A DNA stretch of 64,000 nucleotides from JAJZXY01 sp046706185 (GCA_046706185.1 JBJKPR010000062.1:21206-85205); one strand, 5' to 3'. Counted from the stretch's first letter, positions 34,515 to 42,237 are shown. Made by a program: numbers and translations. The notes: a model not told the origin generated them from the letters alone.

Positions 34515-36014
34515 GGATATCTTCCTCAACTGGGAAATGTCGCTTATGTACAGGTCCCTGATGTCCGTGAAGCCGTGCCGAAGCATAACGAGCCTTTCAA
34601 GCCCCAGTCCCCATGCAAGGACGGGATCCCTTATTCCGAGAGGCCTGAGAACCTCAGGCCTGAAAACGCCGGAACCGCCCATCTCAATCCACTTGCCATT
34701 GTACAGCACGTCCACCTCCATGGAGGGTTCGGTGTAAGGGAAGTATCCCGGCCTGAGCCTTATCCTGCTCAGCCCCATCTTGGCGTAGAATTCTCTGAGA
34801 ACGTTGCAAAGCATATCGAGAGATGCTTTCTTTTCCATCAGGACGCCCTCTATCTGGTAGAATTCTGACAGGTGAGTTGCATCCATCGCCTCCCGTCTGA
34901 AAATCCTTCCAACTGAAAAGACCTTGACAGGAGGTCTGGGGTGGCCCATCAGGTACCTTATGGTTGCGACGGTCGTGTGTGTACGCAACAGTGCCCTCCT
35001 CGCTTCACTGCTGCTCCATTCGTAGCCCCATCCGGTAGACCCTGTCCTGCCCCCGGTTTCATGAGCGCTTCTGACCTTCCTCGAAAGCTTCACGTCGAGA
35101 GGCAGTTCCCCGGGCGACGAGAGGTAAAAAGTATCCTGCATGTCCCTTGCAGGATGGTCCTGCGGTGTGAATAGAACATCCATGTCCCAGAATGTGTTCT
35201 GCACATACTCGTCCTCAATCTCTGTGAAGCCCATCTCGGCGAAGACGTGTGATATCTGCCTTATCGTCCTTGCCACAGGATGAAGCCTGGAGCCGGTCGT
35301 TGCAGGAACGGGGGCACTCAGGTCGTAGGGCCTCAGCCTGAAGCCTCTCCATTTCCCTGACTTGAGAAGCTCTGGGCTGATCTGTGAAAGGTCCTCCTCA
35401 AGTGACAGTCCCTGCCTTATTGCCTCCTCCCCCCGGGGTAGCAGGCTGACCTCCCTGACCATCCGTTCATGAAGCTTTATGAAATCCCTGCGTGAAAGCA
35501 GGTCCTTCAACAGAGGTGCGTTGGAGGGGTTCTCCTCGATCTCCTGCCGCGCCATTTCTGTGAGCAGCGCTTCGTCTGGACCGGGCTGCCGAAGGGCCGC
35601 CCGCCCCGCATCGGTGATGCTCAGTTTCTTCCCTTCGGTGAGCGTGGCCCACCCTTTCCTCCTTATCCAGCCCACACCGACGCCGATAACGGACCTGTCC
35701 TGAAGCCTGGAGGCTATTTCGTCGAGCGGAGCATCGCCCCCGGCTATCTGCTCAAGTATCAGGCGCTCCGGCATCTTCGCGGTTGCCACAGACTTCTCCT
35801 TGAGGGTGTAGTATCTGACCACCTTTTCGTCAACAATCACATACCCCTTGGCTTTGAGCCAGTTCAGTGCATTCATCAGCTGCACGGGCCCCTTGAAGTT
35901 CACCGCGTCCGATATCTCCCCGAGCGTAGACCTCCCGTTGAGCGAGGCCAGTGCTGCAAGTATCTTCCTTTCCGACAGGCTGAGCTCTTCGGCGCTTCTC
36001 TTCGCTGATGTCAT
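34506..36014 (-). CDS. pheS: Phenylalanyl-tRNA synthetase alpha subunit
   Basis: 502 residues. N-terminal winged-helix domains (about 1-200) are followed by the class II catalytic core with TGWGYEWSSSEARRALLRTHTT-like motif 2 context, EMGGSGVFRPEVLRP and motif 3 GLGLERLVMLR. Charges tRNA-Phe together with PheT, which is not in the window. It overlaps trpS by four bases (ATGA), so both are co-transcribed. Confidence 0.97.
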   Translation of the reverse strand: MTSAKRSAEELSLSERKILAALASLNGRSTLGEISDAVNFKGPVQLMNALNWLKAKGYVIVDEKVVRYYTLKEKSVATAKMPERLILEQIAGGDAPLDEIASRLQDRSVIGVGVGWIRRKGWATLTEGKKLSITDAGRAALRQPGPDEALLTEMARQEIEENPSNAPLLKDLLSRRDFIKLHERMVREVSLLPRGEEAIRQGLSLEEDLSQISPELLKSGKWRGFRLRPYDLSAPVPATTGSRLHPVARTIRQISHVFAEMGFTEIEDEYVQNTFWDMDVLFTPQDHPARDMQDTFYLSSPGELPLDVKLSRKVRSAHETGGRTGSTGWGYEWSSSEARRALLRTHTTVATIRYLMGHPRPPVKVFSVGRIFRREAMDATHLSEFYQIEGVLMEKKASLDMLCNVLREFYAKMGLSRIRLRPGYFPYTEPSMEVDVLYNGKWIEMGGSGVFRPEVLRPLGIRDPVLAWGLGLERLVMLRHGFTDIRDLYISDISQLRKISSV

Positions 36015-37135
36015 GTCTGCCCCGTCTCCCCTCTGAAGATGAAATCCTCAATTTTCTCCTTGGCCCTCTCCCTGTTTTCCCTGTGCCTGATCATGAAATC
36101 CCGGACCTTTGAAAACAGGTTCAGCTTGCAATCGCCGCACAGGAGTGCACCGCTCCTGCAGTCCGAGTATATCCTGTTCAGCCGTCCATCGTCAGGCTCA
36201 AGGAGGAACTCGAAATGATGAAAAACAGGGCATATGTCAGGGTCGGCTCCAAGACGTCTCTGCTCCTCGACCGTTGCCCTTCCTCCTGTGAATGCATTCA
36301 TTATCTTCTTCCTGATCTCGCTGTCGCTGTCTGTAGTGTAGATTGCCGCCTGCCCAGTGCTCGACATCTTTCCACCGGAGAGGCCGGGCAGCATCTTGCC
36401 ATGTATGAGCGCTGGTTTGTAGTAGCCAAGCAGAGGTGCCACATCCCTTGTAACCCTGAAGTGCGGGTCCTGGTCTATGCCGCAAGGGATCAGGCATGGA
36501 ATGTTGGTTCCCTTCAGTTCGGAGTCTATGAATGCGGGAGCAGACTGAATCGATGTGTAGAAGATAGAACCAATGTTTGTGCTGTTCTTGAAGCCGAACA
36601 CCGCTTTTGCAGTGGAGAATGTCACCTTCTTAGAGACTTTGAGTGCGATTCTGTACAGATGGGCTATGTCCCTCGTGTCGACGATTATCTTCGTCTTTGA
36701 AGGGTTGAAGCCCAGGGCTATGAAATCAAGCATGTTGTCGTAAGTTGCCCGCTCTGTGTCCTCAAGCGTGAGCTGCTCCTTGAAAAGGAACTTCTCGTCG
36801 TCTGTCATCTGGAAATAAAGGCGGACATCAAACATCTCCTGCAGCTGCCTTGTGAAAATCCACGGTATCATGTGACCCAGATGCGTACCGCTTGAAGGCC
36901 CCCTTCCGGTATAGAGGTAGAACGGTTTCCCCTTTTCGTAGTTCTCCAGCAGCCAGTCCAAGTCGCGATGCGAGTAGAAAATCCTCCGCCTCAGGAAGAC
37001 ATTGTCACTTCCACCTGGCATCCTTTCGAGGAGTTCCGGGGTGATGTAGCTGGTACCGAACCGTTCCACCAGCCTGTCGTAATCTATTTCCCCCTTTACC
37101 TCCCAGGGTGTTACGGTGAACTCCTCTTTGTCCAT
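36011..37135 (-). CDS. trpS: Tryptophanyl-tRNA synthetase
   Basis: 374 residues, archaeal/eukaryotic type. The HIGH motif appears as GTHLGH, and the KMSKS motif as GGKMSST near residue 253. The short C-terminal segment with CRSGALLCGDCK is present. First gene of the trpS-pheS operon, divergent from the ubiquitin-like operon with 111 bp between the starts; AT-rich ATTAACAT at 37171-37178 may serve as box A for either direction. Confidence 0.97.
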   Translation of the reverse strand: MDKEEFTVTPWEVKGEIDYDRLVERFGTSYITPELLERMPGGSDNVFLRRRIFYSHRDLDWLLENYEKGKPFYLYTGRGPSSGTHLGHMIPWIFTRQLQEMFDVRLYFQMTDDEKFLFKEQLTLEDTERATYDNMLDFIALGFNPSKTKIIVDTRDIAHLYRIALKVSKKVTFSTAKAVFGFKNSTNIGSIFYTSIQSAPAFIDSELKGTNIPCLIPCGIDQDPHFRVTRDVAPLLGYYKPALIHGKMLPGLSGGKMSSTGQAAIYTTDSDSEIRKKIMNAFTGGRATVEEQRRLGADPDICPVFHHFEFLLEPDDGRLNRIYSDCRSGALLCGDCKLNLFSKVRDFMIRHRENRERAKEKIEDFIFRGETGQT

Positions 37136-37170
37136 CTGGATTCCTTTGTTGAGAGAAACGTCCTTCTCTC

Positions 37171-37178
37171 ATTAACAT
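37171..37178. promoter_or_regulatory. Candidate box A between trpS and the ubiquitin-like operon
   Basis: ATTAACAT reads as a weak TATA-like element in both directions (GTTAAT on the minus strand), 36 nt from the trpS ATG and 34 nt from an in-frame E1 ATG at 37205. No other AT-rich box is evident in the 111-bp divergent region. Confidence 0.35.
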
Positions 37179-37246
37179 TGCTGTTGTGTGCACTTCGCAT
37201 TTGCATGATAACACAGATAAGCAACCATAACGTTTGCCTCTGGCCG

Positions 37247-38026
37247 ATGAAGGAGGGAAGACTGGCCACGAACATTGGAAGGTATTCGAGGATAAGCCTG
37301 GTCGGTGAACTGAGCCTCGACAGGATCAGGTGTTCACGCATTTGCGTGGTGGGTGCCGGAGCACTTGGCAACGAGGTCCTGAAAAACCTGGTGCTTTACG
37401 GGCCGAAGAAACTGACTCTGGTAGACAGCGATATTGTCCAGCGGTCCAACCTCGGGAGGTGTTTCCTTTTCACTTCCGGAGACGCTGAAGAGGGGATAAA
37501 GAAGGTGAAAGCAGCGGCCCGCACCCTCAGGGTCATGAACGATGAGGTGGACCTTGAGGAGGTTGACATGGACGCTAGGGAGCTGGATGATGAATTCTAT
37601 GCACGATTTGACGCAGTGGCTGGTTGCGTCGACAATATATCATCAAGGCTCCACGTCAATTCAAACTGCTATTTCAGGAATGTCCCTTACGTGGACGGCG
37701 GCCTGGATGGTCTCCTTGGAAGGGTCCATGTTGTGATTCCTCCCGACGGCCCATGCTACCAGTGCTCCGTCAACGCTACACACATGGCAGTCATGGACAG
37801 GGATTTCACATGCAGCGGAAGGGAGGCAAACACTCCCCGAAGAAGGGTGCCGTCCGAGCCTTCAGTTTCATCCATAGTTGGTTCGATGCAGTCGCTGGAG
37901 ATAGTGAAACTGCTGTCTGGAAAGGCAGATGGTGGGAAGATGTACATTTACAACGGCGCGGATAATGTCGTTGAGAGCATGGAGGTCGAGATTGGGGACA
38001 ATTGCGACAACCATGGAGGTGCTTGA
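37247..38026 (+). CDS. E1-like ubiquitin-activating enzyme (ThiF/Uba fold)
   Basis: 259 residues, single adenylation domain. RYSR (12-15), P-loop-like GAGALG (36-41), Asp60/Asp62, SNLGR (67-71, Arg finger), Lys86/Lys88, and Asp129 in CVDN match the MoeB/Uba adenylation site. Zinc ligands are Cys170-x-x-Cys173 and, unusually, Cys253-x-x-His256. Cys189 (DFTCSG) sits where ThiF/Uba4/Uba5 carry the thioester Cys, with an extra Arg/Pro-rich stretch before the following helix (SSIVGSMQSLEIVKLL). It should adenylate the C-terminal Gly of the Ubl encoded one base downstream. ATG 37205 is an in-frame alternative start. First gene of a four-gene operon; a purely MoeB-like sulfur-transfer role is less likely given the E2. 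Confidence 0.93.
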   Translation: MKEGRLATNIGRYSRISLVGELSLDRIRCSRICVVGAGALGNEVLKNLVLYGPKKLTLVDSDIVQRSNLGRCFLFTSGDAEEGIKKVKAAARTLRVMNDEVDLEEVDMDARELDDEFYARFDAVAGCVDNISSRLHVNSNCYFRNVPYVDGGLDGLLGRVHVVIPPDGPCYQCSVNATHMAVMDRDFTCSGREANTPRRRVPSEPSVSSIVGSMQSLEIVKLLSGKADGGKMYIYNGADNVVESMEVEIGDNCDNHGGA

Positions 38027-38027
38027 T

Positions 38028-38270
38028 ATGAGAATAGTGAAAATTGAGGTGAAAAATTCGCAGAACGGAAGCAGCACACTGATGGAAGTAGACGGAAGCA
38101 CAAGACTGCAGGAGATTCTGGACAGTGCGGTAGAGTTCTGGTCATTGACAAACGATGCATATCTCCTCAAGGCAGGCAGAAGGCTTTTATCCACCTCGAA
38201 GACAGTGGACGAAGGCGGGCTGAAAGAAGGGGACGTGATCGAGCTCTTGCCCGATCCGGAAGGGGGTTAA
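38028..38270 (+). CDS. Ubiquitin-like modifier ending in Gly-Gly
   Basis: 80 residues with a beta-grasp pattern: MRIVKIEV strand 1, STLMEVDGST strand 2, helix RLQEILDSAVEFW, YLLKAGRRL aligning with the FAGKQL region of ubiquitin, and GDVIELLPDPEGG as last strand and tail. Gly79-Gly80 are immediately followed by TAA, so no C-terminal processing is needed. Lysines at 5, 9, 48, 58 and 66 could accept chains, though the ubiquitin K48 equivalent appears to be Arg51. The ATG lies one base after the E1 stop (TGATATG). SAMP/Urm1/ThiS-type sulfur carriers are the alternative, but E2 and JAMM neighbours favour conjugation. Confidence 0.93.
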   Translation: MRIVKIEVKNSQNGSSTLMEVDGSTRLQEILDSAVEFWSLTNDAYLLKAGRRLLSTSKTVDEGGLKEGDVIELLPDPEGG

Positions 38271-38292
38271 TCGAACGCCCCTCCCGCTCGAG

Positions 38293-38745
38293 TTGCTCTT
38301 CAGGAGGTTGAAAAGCGAGTTCGGAATGCTTGCTTGCACCAGTCGAGCTGTCTGCGAGCTTCCAGAACTCAGACCGAGAGAGATAACCTTCCCGCTGGAG
38401 TTCATGGTCCATCTGAGAGAAATAAAAGCCATGAAGCTCTCTGACGGACGGGTGGTTACGGCGAACGAGAATTCATTCTCTGTCCTCATCAGCAGAGACT
38501 ACCCGTTCATGAAGCCGCGCGTGAGATGGATGACAGAAATATTCCATCCCAACATATCCCCTCCGGCGGATGGAGGGGTCGTGTGCATAAGGCTTCTCCA
38601 GGAATGGAAGGTCGACAGGACATTGCTTTCCCTTGTAGAGGGAGTGGCCAATCTTGTCGAGAACCCGAACACCGCTGAGCCCCTGAGCTATGATGCATGC
38701 CTGAAAGCAAGCGCTTTCCTGTCAGATGAAGGCTGGCGCTCATGA
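38293..38745 (+). CDS. E2-like ubiquitin-conjugating enzyme (UBC fold)
   Basis: 150 residues with the UBC hallmarks in order: N-terminal helix LFRRLKSEF, YPFMKP (70-75), the HPN tripeptide (85-87), catalytic Cys98 in GGVVCIRLL, Trp105, and NPNTAEPLS (124-132) matching the eukaryotic PNP..PL segment, followed by a C-terminal helix. It should take the Ubl as a thioester from the E1 and pass it to lysines. The start is TTG 38293, 22 nt after the Ubl stop; no ATG/GTG exists upstream in frame after that stop. Its TGA overlaps the JAMM ATG (ATGA). Full HPN plus Cys means it is a canonical, not degenerate, E2. Confidence 0.95.
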   Translation: MLFRRLKSEFGMLACTSRAVCELPELRPREITFPLEFMVHLREIKAMKLSDGRVVTANENSFSVLISRDYPFMKPRVRWMTEIFHPNISPPADGGVVCIRLLQEWKVDRTLLSLVEGVANLVENPNTAEPLSYDACLKASAFLSDEGWRS

Positions 38746-39263
38746 CGGTGAAGATTCTCAAGTCAAGTAAGGCAAGGGCAAGGAAAGTGACAATGCCCTC
38801 AAGCGCCATGAGGGCTGCAGGGTCCGGCGCTAAAGTGTTCATATCATCCGGTGCCGCGGCCAGGATTGAGGAGGAGGGAATTGAGTCGTTCAACAACGGA
38901 AAGGAAAGCATGGGCCTTCTCTACGGGACGCCCTTCAGGTACAACGGCAGACAGCTTGTACGGATCGAGGCCGCTGTCAGCCTTCCGGTCAACTCAACAT
39001 CCCATCATGTGTCGGTCGACAGAAATGGCTATATTCCCGAAGGGCAGACAGTTCCTGACGGATGCATTGTTGTTGGATGGTACCATTCACACACCGGCGT
39101 GGGCAACTTCATGTCCGGAACGGACAGGGCGACGCATGAAAAATGGTTCAGAGCCCCTTATGCCGTGTCTGTGATCTTTGAGGCGTCAGACAAGAGCATG
39201 TGCGTTTACAGGCTCGTAAGAGGTGAAAGTGTAGAGGTCCTTTACTCTGTTTACGACGAATAA
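38742..39263 (+). CDS. JAMM/MPN+ metalloprotease, Rpn11-like deubiquitinase
   Basis: 173 residues. Catalytic Glu55 (KESMGLLYG) and the JAMM zinc motif H-S-H-x7-S-x2-D: His115, His117, Ser125, Asp128 within GWYHSHTGVGNFMSGTD, very close to the Rpn11/CSN5 signature rather than the shorter bacterial Mec+/RadC forms. The first about 30 residues are basic and of unknown role. It should cleave isopeptide bonds after the Ubl Gly-Gly. Last gene of the operon, translationally coupled to the E2 gene; converges with the endonuclease-like gene 4 nt away. Confidence 0.95.
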   Translation: MTVKILKSSKARARKVTMPSSAMRAAGSGAKVFISSGAAARIEEEGIESFNNGKESMGLLYGTPFRYNGRQLVRIEAAVSLPVNSTSHHVSVDRNGYIPEGQTVPDGCIVVGWYHSHTGVGNFMSGTDRATHEKWFRAPYAVSVIFEASDKSMCVYRLVRGESVEVLYSVYDE

Positions 39264-39266
39264 GGG

Positions 39267-40289
39267 CTATTTCTCCTTGACCTCTTCTGTCTTGGACACT
39301 TGCCTCGTAAGAACTCTTTCGAAAATAACTTTCATGTAAATCGCATCATGCTCCAGAAGGGGGGAGGAGGAAATGACAGTCATGTCCTCGTTTTCCTGTA
39401 CAATCAATTCAGCCAGCGGTTCAAACCTCAGGTCTCCTCTCTTTATCGGTGTAAGCCTGAGCTCGTTACCGCCGTGATGCTCCACGCCAGAGAATGATGT
39501 GTACATCAGCCCTTCTCCCGCTTTCTTTGCCTTCTCAAGTACAGAGGCAAAGTCAGATTCCTCCCTGAGGTTTCCGTTCTCCCTTGAGTGCAAATGTGCG
39601 AAGTTGATGACCGGTATGGTGCCCTTGACACGCCTTGAGGCTGAGACGATTTCGTCGACGCTCCCGAATATCTCCTGCCTTCCGCTTGTCTCGAGCCCTA
39701 TAAGAGGGGAGAGGCCGTTCTTTTTCCACCAGTCCCTTACCTCCCTTATGTGCTTGATTATGAGTTCGCTCCCCGCCTTCTTACCCTTTGAACCGTAAAA
39801 GCCAAGCTGTGTGGAGACAACCATCCCGTCCAGCGCGTCGCAGATTAACCCGGCCCACCTTATGTTGGACTGACTGCGCTCTATCATTTCGCTCCTTCCT
39901 GACAGGTCAACATAGTAGTTTGAATGAACAGAAAGCTGTACATCATGAGCCTTCGCGTACTCTGCCATATCATAGAGCTCAAGGTAGGAATGACAGAGGC
40001 CGCTCTCGAGGACTATGAGCTTGTCCTCGCCCCTGATCTTCTCGTCTGGATCATTTATTGCTTCGTATCCCTTGCCTTCCGCCCTGTTGATCTGCACTAT
40101 GAGGTCTGTCTCAAGCTCGGACGGGCTGTGGCCTATCTCCTCGTCGTCCGGCAGGCGTTCGTACGTGTTGGAGCGAATGAGCTGCACCTCCATAGCCGTG
40201 AGGCCGAGAGCATGAACATCTTCAATCCCGTCCATGAGTGTCCTGCCCTTGCATGACAGCGGAATACCTGCAGGCCCAAATCTGATCAT
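39267..40289 (-). CDS. Endonuclease IV-like TIM-barrel protein
   Basis: 340 residues of the AP endonuclease 2/xylose isomerase-like barrel family. Metal-ligand candidates occur in SVHSNYYVDLS, IGLETSG, FAHLHSR and SFSGVEHHGG, in the order expected for the trinuclear zinc site of Nfo. It would cut abasic sites in DNA repair. The N-terminal IRFGPAGIPLSCKG and a C-terminal acidic tail resemble archaeal homologues of about 280 residues with extra loops. Monocistronic. Confidence 0.83.
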   Translation of the reverse strand: MIRFGPAGIPLSCKGRTLMDGIEDVHALGLTAMEVQLIRSNTYERLPDDEEIGHSPSELETDLIVQINRAEGKGYEAINDPDEKIRGEDKLIVLESGLCHSYLELYDMAEYAKAHDVQLSVHSNYYVDLSGRSEMIERSQSNIRWAGLICDALDGMVVSTQLGFYGSKGKKAGSELIIKHIREVRDWWKKNGLSPLIGLETSGRQEIFGSVDEIVSASRRVKGTIPVINFAHLHSRENGNLREESDFASVLEKAKKAGEGLMYTSFSGVEHHGGNELRLTPIKRGDLRFEPLAELIVQENEDMTVISSSPLLEHDAIYMKVIFERVLTRQVSKTEEVKEK

Positions 40290-40660
40290 TACTCACACAC
40301 TCCCACTTTAATCACGACAGCATCGGCAAATCTTTTTTTCCCGAAGACCAGTTGCTTAATGGCGGCAAGATCATCAGGAAAAGGCCCCCAAAATGATTTT
40401 CGGAACCCTCCAAAGTTGCCATTAGCTCAACTGGCAATCACAGCCGACTAAAATAACTTTTGTAGAAATGACGGCCCCGGAGGCCTCCCGGCGTATTTCA
40501 GGGCCTGTGCCGGGGCAACCTATTTGCAGCCGGACAGGCAATATACAGACAGTCGATTGAAGACCGTGTGCACAATTGTCAGAAGACAGTCGTAACTGTT
40601 CAGGTGAAAAGTTTATAAATAGTAGCATATTAGCTCAAAAATCAACCGGATGCTGAAGAA
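40290..40660. other. 371-bp intergenic region with a strong hairpin
   Basis: No protein frame is convincing. An inverted repeat at 40474-40516 folds as GCCCCGG/CCGGGGC stacked on AGGCC/GGCCT with a 16-nt loop, symmetrical on both strands. Box A of the ribosomal operon (GTTTATAAATAG, about 40611-40622) lies to its right. The hairpin could be an RNA gene, an attenuator or a bidirectional terminator-like structure. Confidence 0.5.
40474..40516. repeat. GC-rich inverted repeat (7+5 bp stem)
   Basis: GCCCCGG (40474-40480) pairs with CCGGGGC (40510-40516), and AGGCC (40481-40485) with GGCCT (40502-40506), with GTG bulged on one side. Confidence 0.6.
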
Positions 40661-41038
40661 ATGGGAAAACATGCCAGAGTTATCGACAGGAAGAGAAACC
40701 CCCAGCTTGTTGGACTAGTGGACAGGCTGTACACGCTTTCTGCCGCGAAGAAATCAAAGCTATGGAGGGATGTCGCCAGAAGACTGGAGGCTCCTGTAAA
40801 GTCAAGGCCGTCTGTCAACCTTTCGAAAGTGGACAGGTTCTGCAAGGAAGGGGATACAGTGCTCGTGCCGGGCAAACTCCTTGGTGCAGGAAGCATAACA
40901 AAGAAGGTGACTGTGTCTGCTTATTCCCATTCAGGCTCGGCCGCGAGAAAACTTGCGGAAGCTGGGTGCAGTCTTGTGAGCATAGAGTCGCTTGCCGAAT
41001 CAAATCCAGCCGGTTCAGACATCAAGATAATCATCTGA
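40661..41038 (+). CDS. rpl18e: 50S ribosomal protein L18e
   Basis: 125 residues. SLWRDVARRLEAP-like, VSKVDRFCKEGDTVLVPGKLLG and SAARKLAEAG are the L18e/L15-type core. First gene of the archaeal rpl18e-rpl13-rps9-rpoN operon, with a clear box A near 40611. Confidence 0.96.
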   Translation: MGKHARVIDRKRNPQLVGLVDRLYTLSAAKKSKLWRDVARRLEAPVKSRPSVNLSKVDRFCKEGDTVLVPGKLLGAGSITKKVTVSAYSHSGSAARKLAEAGCSLVSIESLAESNPAGSDIKIII

Positions 41039-41047
41039 GGTAGAAGA

Positions 41048-41461
41048 ATGACCATCATCGATGCAGACGGTGCGATACTGGGCCGGTTGTCCAGCATTGT
41101 TGCCAAGAGGCTTCTCAAGGGAGAAGAAATAACTGTGATAAATGCGGACAAGATACTCCTCACAGGCAGTATGGAGACGAACTACAGGCAATATTACAGC
41201 GCCTACAACAAGGGCAAGGCGATCAGAGGGCCAGAGTATCCGCGTATGCCTGACAGAATTCTCAGGAGGACAGTAAGAGGCATGCTGCCGTTCAAGACAA
41301 GCAGGGGAAAGGACGCACTTAAGAGGCTCAAGGCGTACATCGGTTCACCCAGGGAGCTTGCCGCTGAAACGCCTGAAAAGGTTGCCATTGCATCAGCAGG
41401 AAAGAGATATGTGAGACTATCGGAAGTCTCAAAGCTGCTCGGAGCGAAGGTGAACGAATGA
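41048..41461 (+). CDS. rpl13: 50S ribosomal protein L13
   Basis: 137 residues starting TIIDADGAILGRLSSIVAK, with EEITVINADKILLTG and RTVRGMLPFKTSRGKDAL, typical of archaeal L13. It follows rpl18e by 9 nt with GAGGTAGAAG as a ribosome-binding site and overlaps rps9 by four bases. Confidence 0.97.
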   Translation: MTIIDADGAILGRLSSIVAKRLLKGEEITVINADKILLTGSMETNYRQYYSAYNKGKAIRGPEYPRMPDRILRRTVRGMLPFKTSRGKDALKRLKAYIGSPRELAAETPEKVAIASAGKRYVRLSEVSKLLGAKVNE

Positions 41462-41862
41462 GCGATAATCCGCTTATTGACGTTGGCAAGAGGAAATCGG
41501 CTGTCGCGACAGCTGTCGTCAGGAAGGGTCTGGGCCGGGTGAGAATCAACAGCGTTCCGCTTGAAATCCACGTCCCCGAGCTTGCAAGAAGGAAGATCAA
41601 TGAACCGCTCGTGCTTGCAGGAGACAAGTCCCATTCGGTGGACATAGATGTAAGCGTCCGCGGCGGCGGTTTCATGGGGCAGGCGGAGGCAGCCAGGACG
41701 GCCATTGCAAGAGGGCTGGTTTCATTCCTGAAGGACGAACAGCTTGAACTGATTTACAGGCAGTATGACAGGTCATTGCTCATAAGCGATCCAAGAAGGA
41801 AACTTCCGAAGAAACCCCAGGGAAGGGGAGCAAGGAAGAAGAAACAGAAGTCATACAGGTGA
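41458..41862 (+). CDS. rps9: 30S ribosomal protein S9
   Basis: 134 residues, VGKRKSAVATAVVRKG at the N-terminus and the basic C-terminus ending KKQKSYR that reaches the decoding centre. RGGGFMGQAEAARTAIARGL is the conserved core. ATGA overlap with rpl13. Confidence 0.97.
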   Translation: MSDNPLIDVGKRKSAVATAVVRKGLGRVRINSVPLEIHVPELARRKINEPLVLAGDKSHSVDIDVSVRGGGFMGQAEAARTAIARGLVSFLKDEQLELIYRQYDRSLLISDPRRKLPKKPQGRGARKKKQKSYR

Positions 41863-41866
41863 TTCA

Positions 41867-42058
41867 GTGATTATACCGGTAAGATGTTTCACGTGCGGCA
41901 AGGTCATTGGAAGCTCATACGAGATATATCTCAAAAGGACCTCAATGGGAGAGACTCCCAAGGAAGTCCTTGATTCGCTTGGGATCAACAGGTACTGCTG
42001 CAGAAGGATGATAATATCACATGCAGACCTGATAGATGAGGTGCTTCCCTTCCATTGA
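41867..42058 (+). CDS. rpoN: RNA polymerase subunit N (Rpb10)
   Basis: 63 residues, MIIPVRCFTCGKVIG with the zinc site CxxC near residues 7-10 and CC later (NRYCCRRM), exactly the Rpb10 pattern. Start is GTG 41867, four bases after the rps9 stop. Structural subunit linking the large subunits to the RpoD/L assembly platform. Confidence 0.97.
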   Translation: MIIPVRCFTCGKVIGSSYEIYLKRTSMGETPKEVLDSLGINRYCCRRMIISHADLIDEVLPFH

Positions 42059-42078
42059 GGGTACACTGAGAGTCTAAA

Positions 42079-42151
42079 GGGTCCGTGGGGTAGCTTGGTA
42101 TCCTTCCAGCTTGGGGTGCTGGTGACTCCAGTTCAAATCTGGACGGACCCA
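42079..42151 (+). tRNA. tRNA-Pro (GGG)
   Basis: Acceptor GGGTCCG pairs with CGGACCC, discriminator A at 42151; anticodon stem CCAGC/GCTGG encloses TTGGGGT, anticodon GGG; T arm CCAG-TTCAAAT-CTGG region intact. 73 nt, no intron, CCA not encoded. A tRNA after rpoN is a familiar archaeal arrangement. Confidence 0.96.
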
Positions 42152-42237
42152 CAGGCGCCCTCAGCCCGCGTCTCTGTGGGGCGGCGGCGAACCTGGGGGG
42201 ATCTTCCCCCCGTACTGCCGGGGCACCAACCGCTTAT

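Noticed and set aside
37247..38270. Reading the E1-Ubl pair as a MoeB/MoaD or ThiF/ThiS sulfur-transfer system
   Set aside because: The pair is coupled to an E2 with HPN and catalytic Cys and to a JAMM protease, and no molybdopterin or thiamine gene is near. Kept only as the alternative hypothesis.
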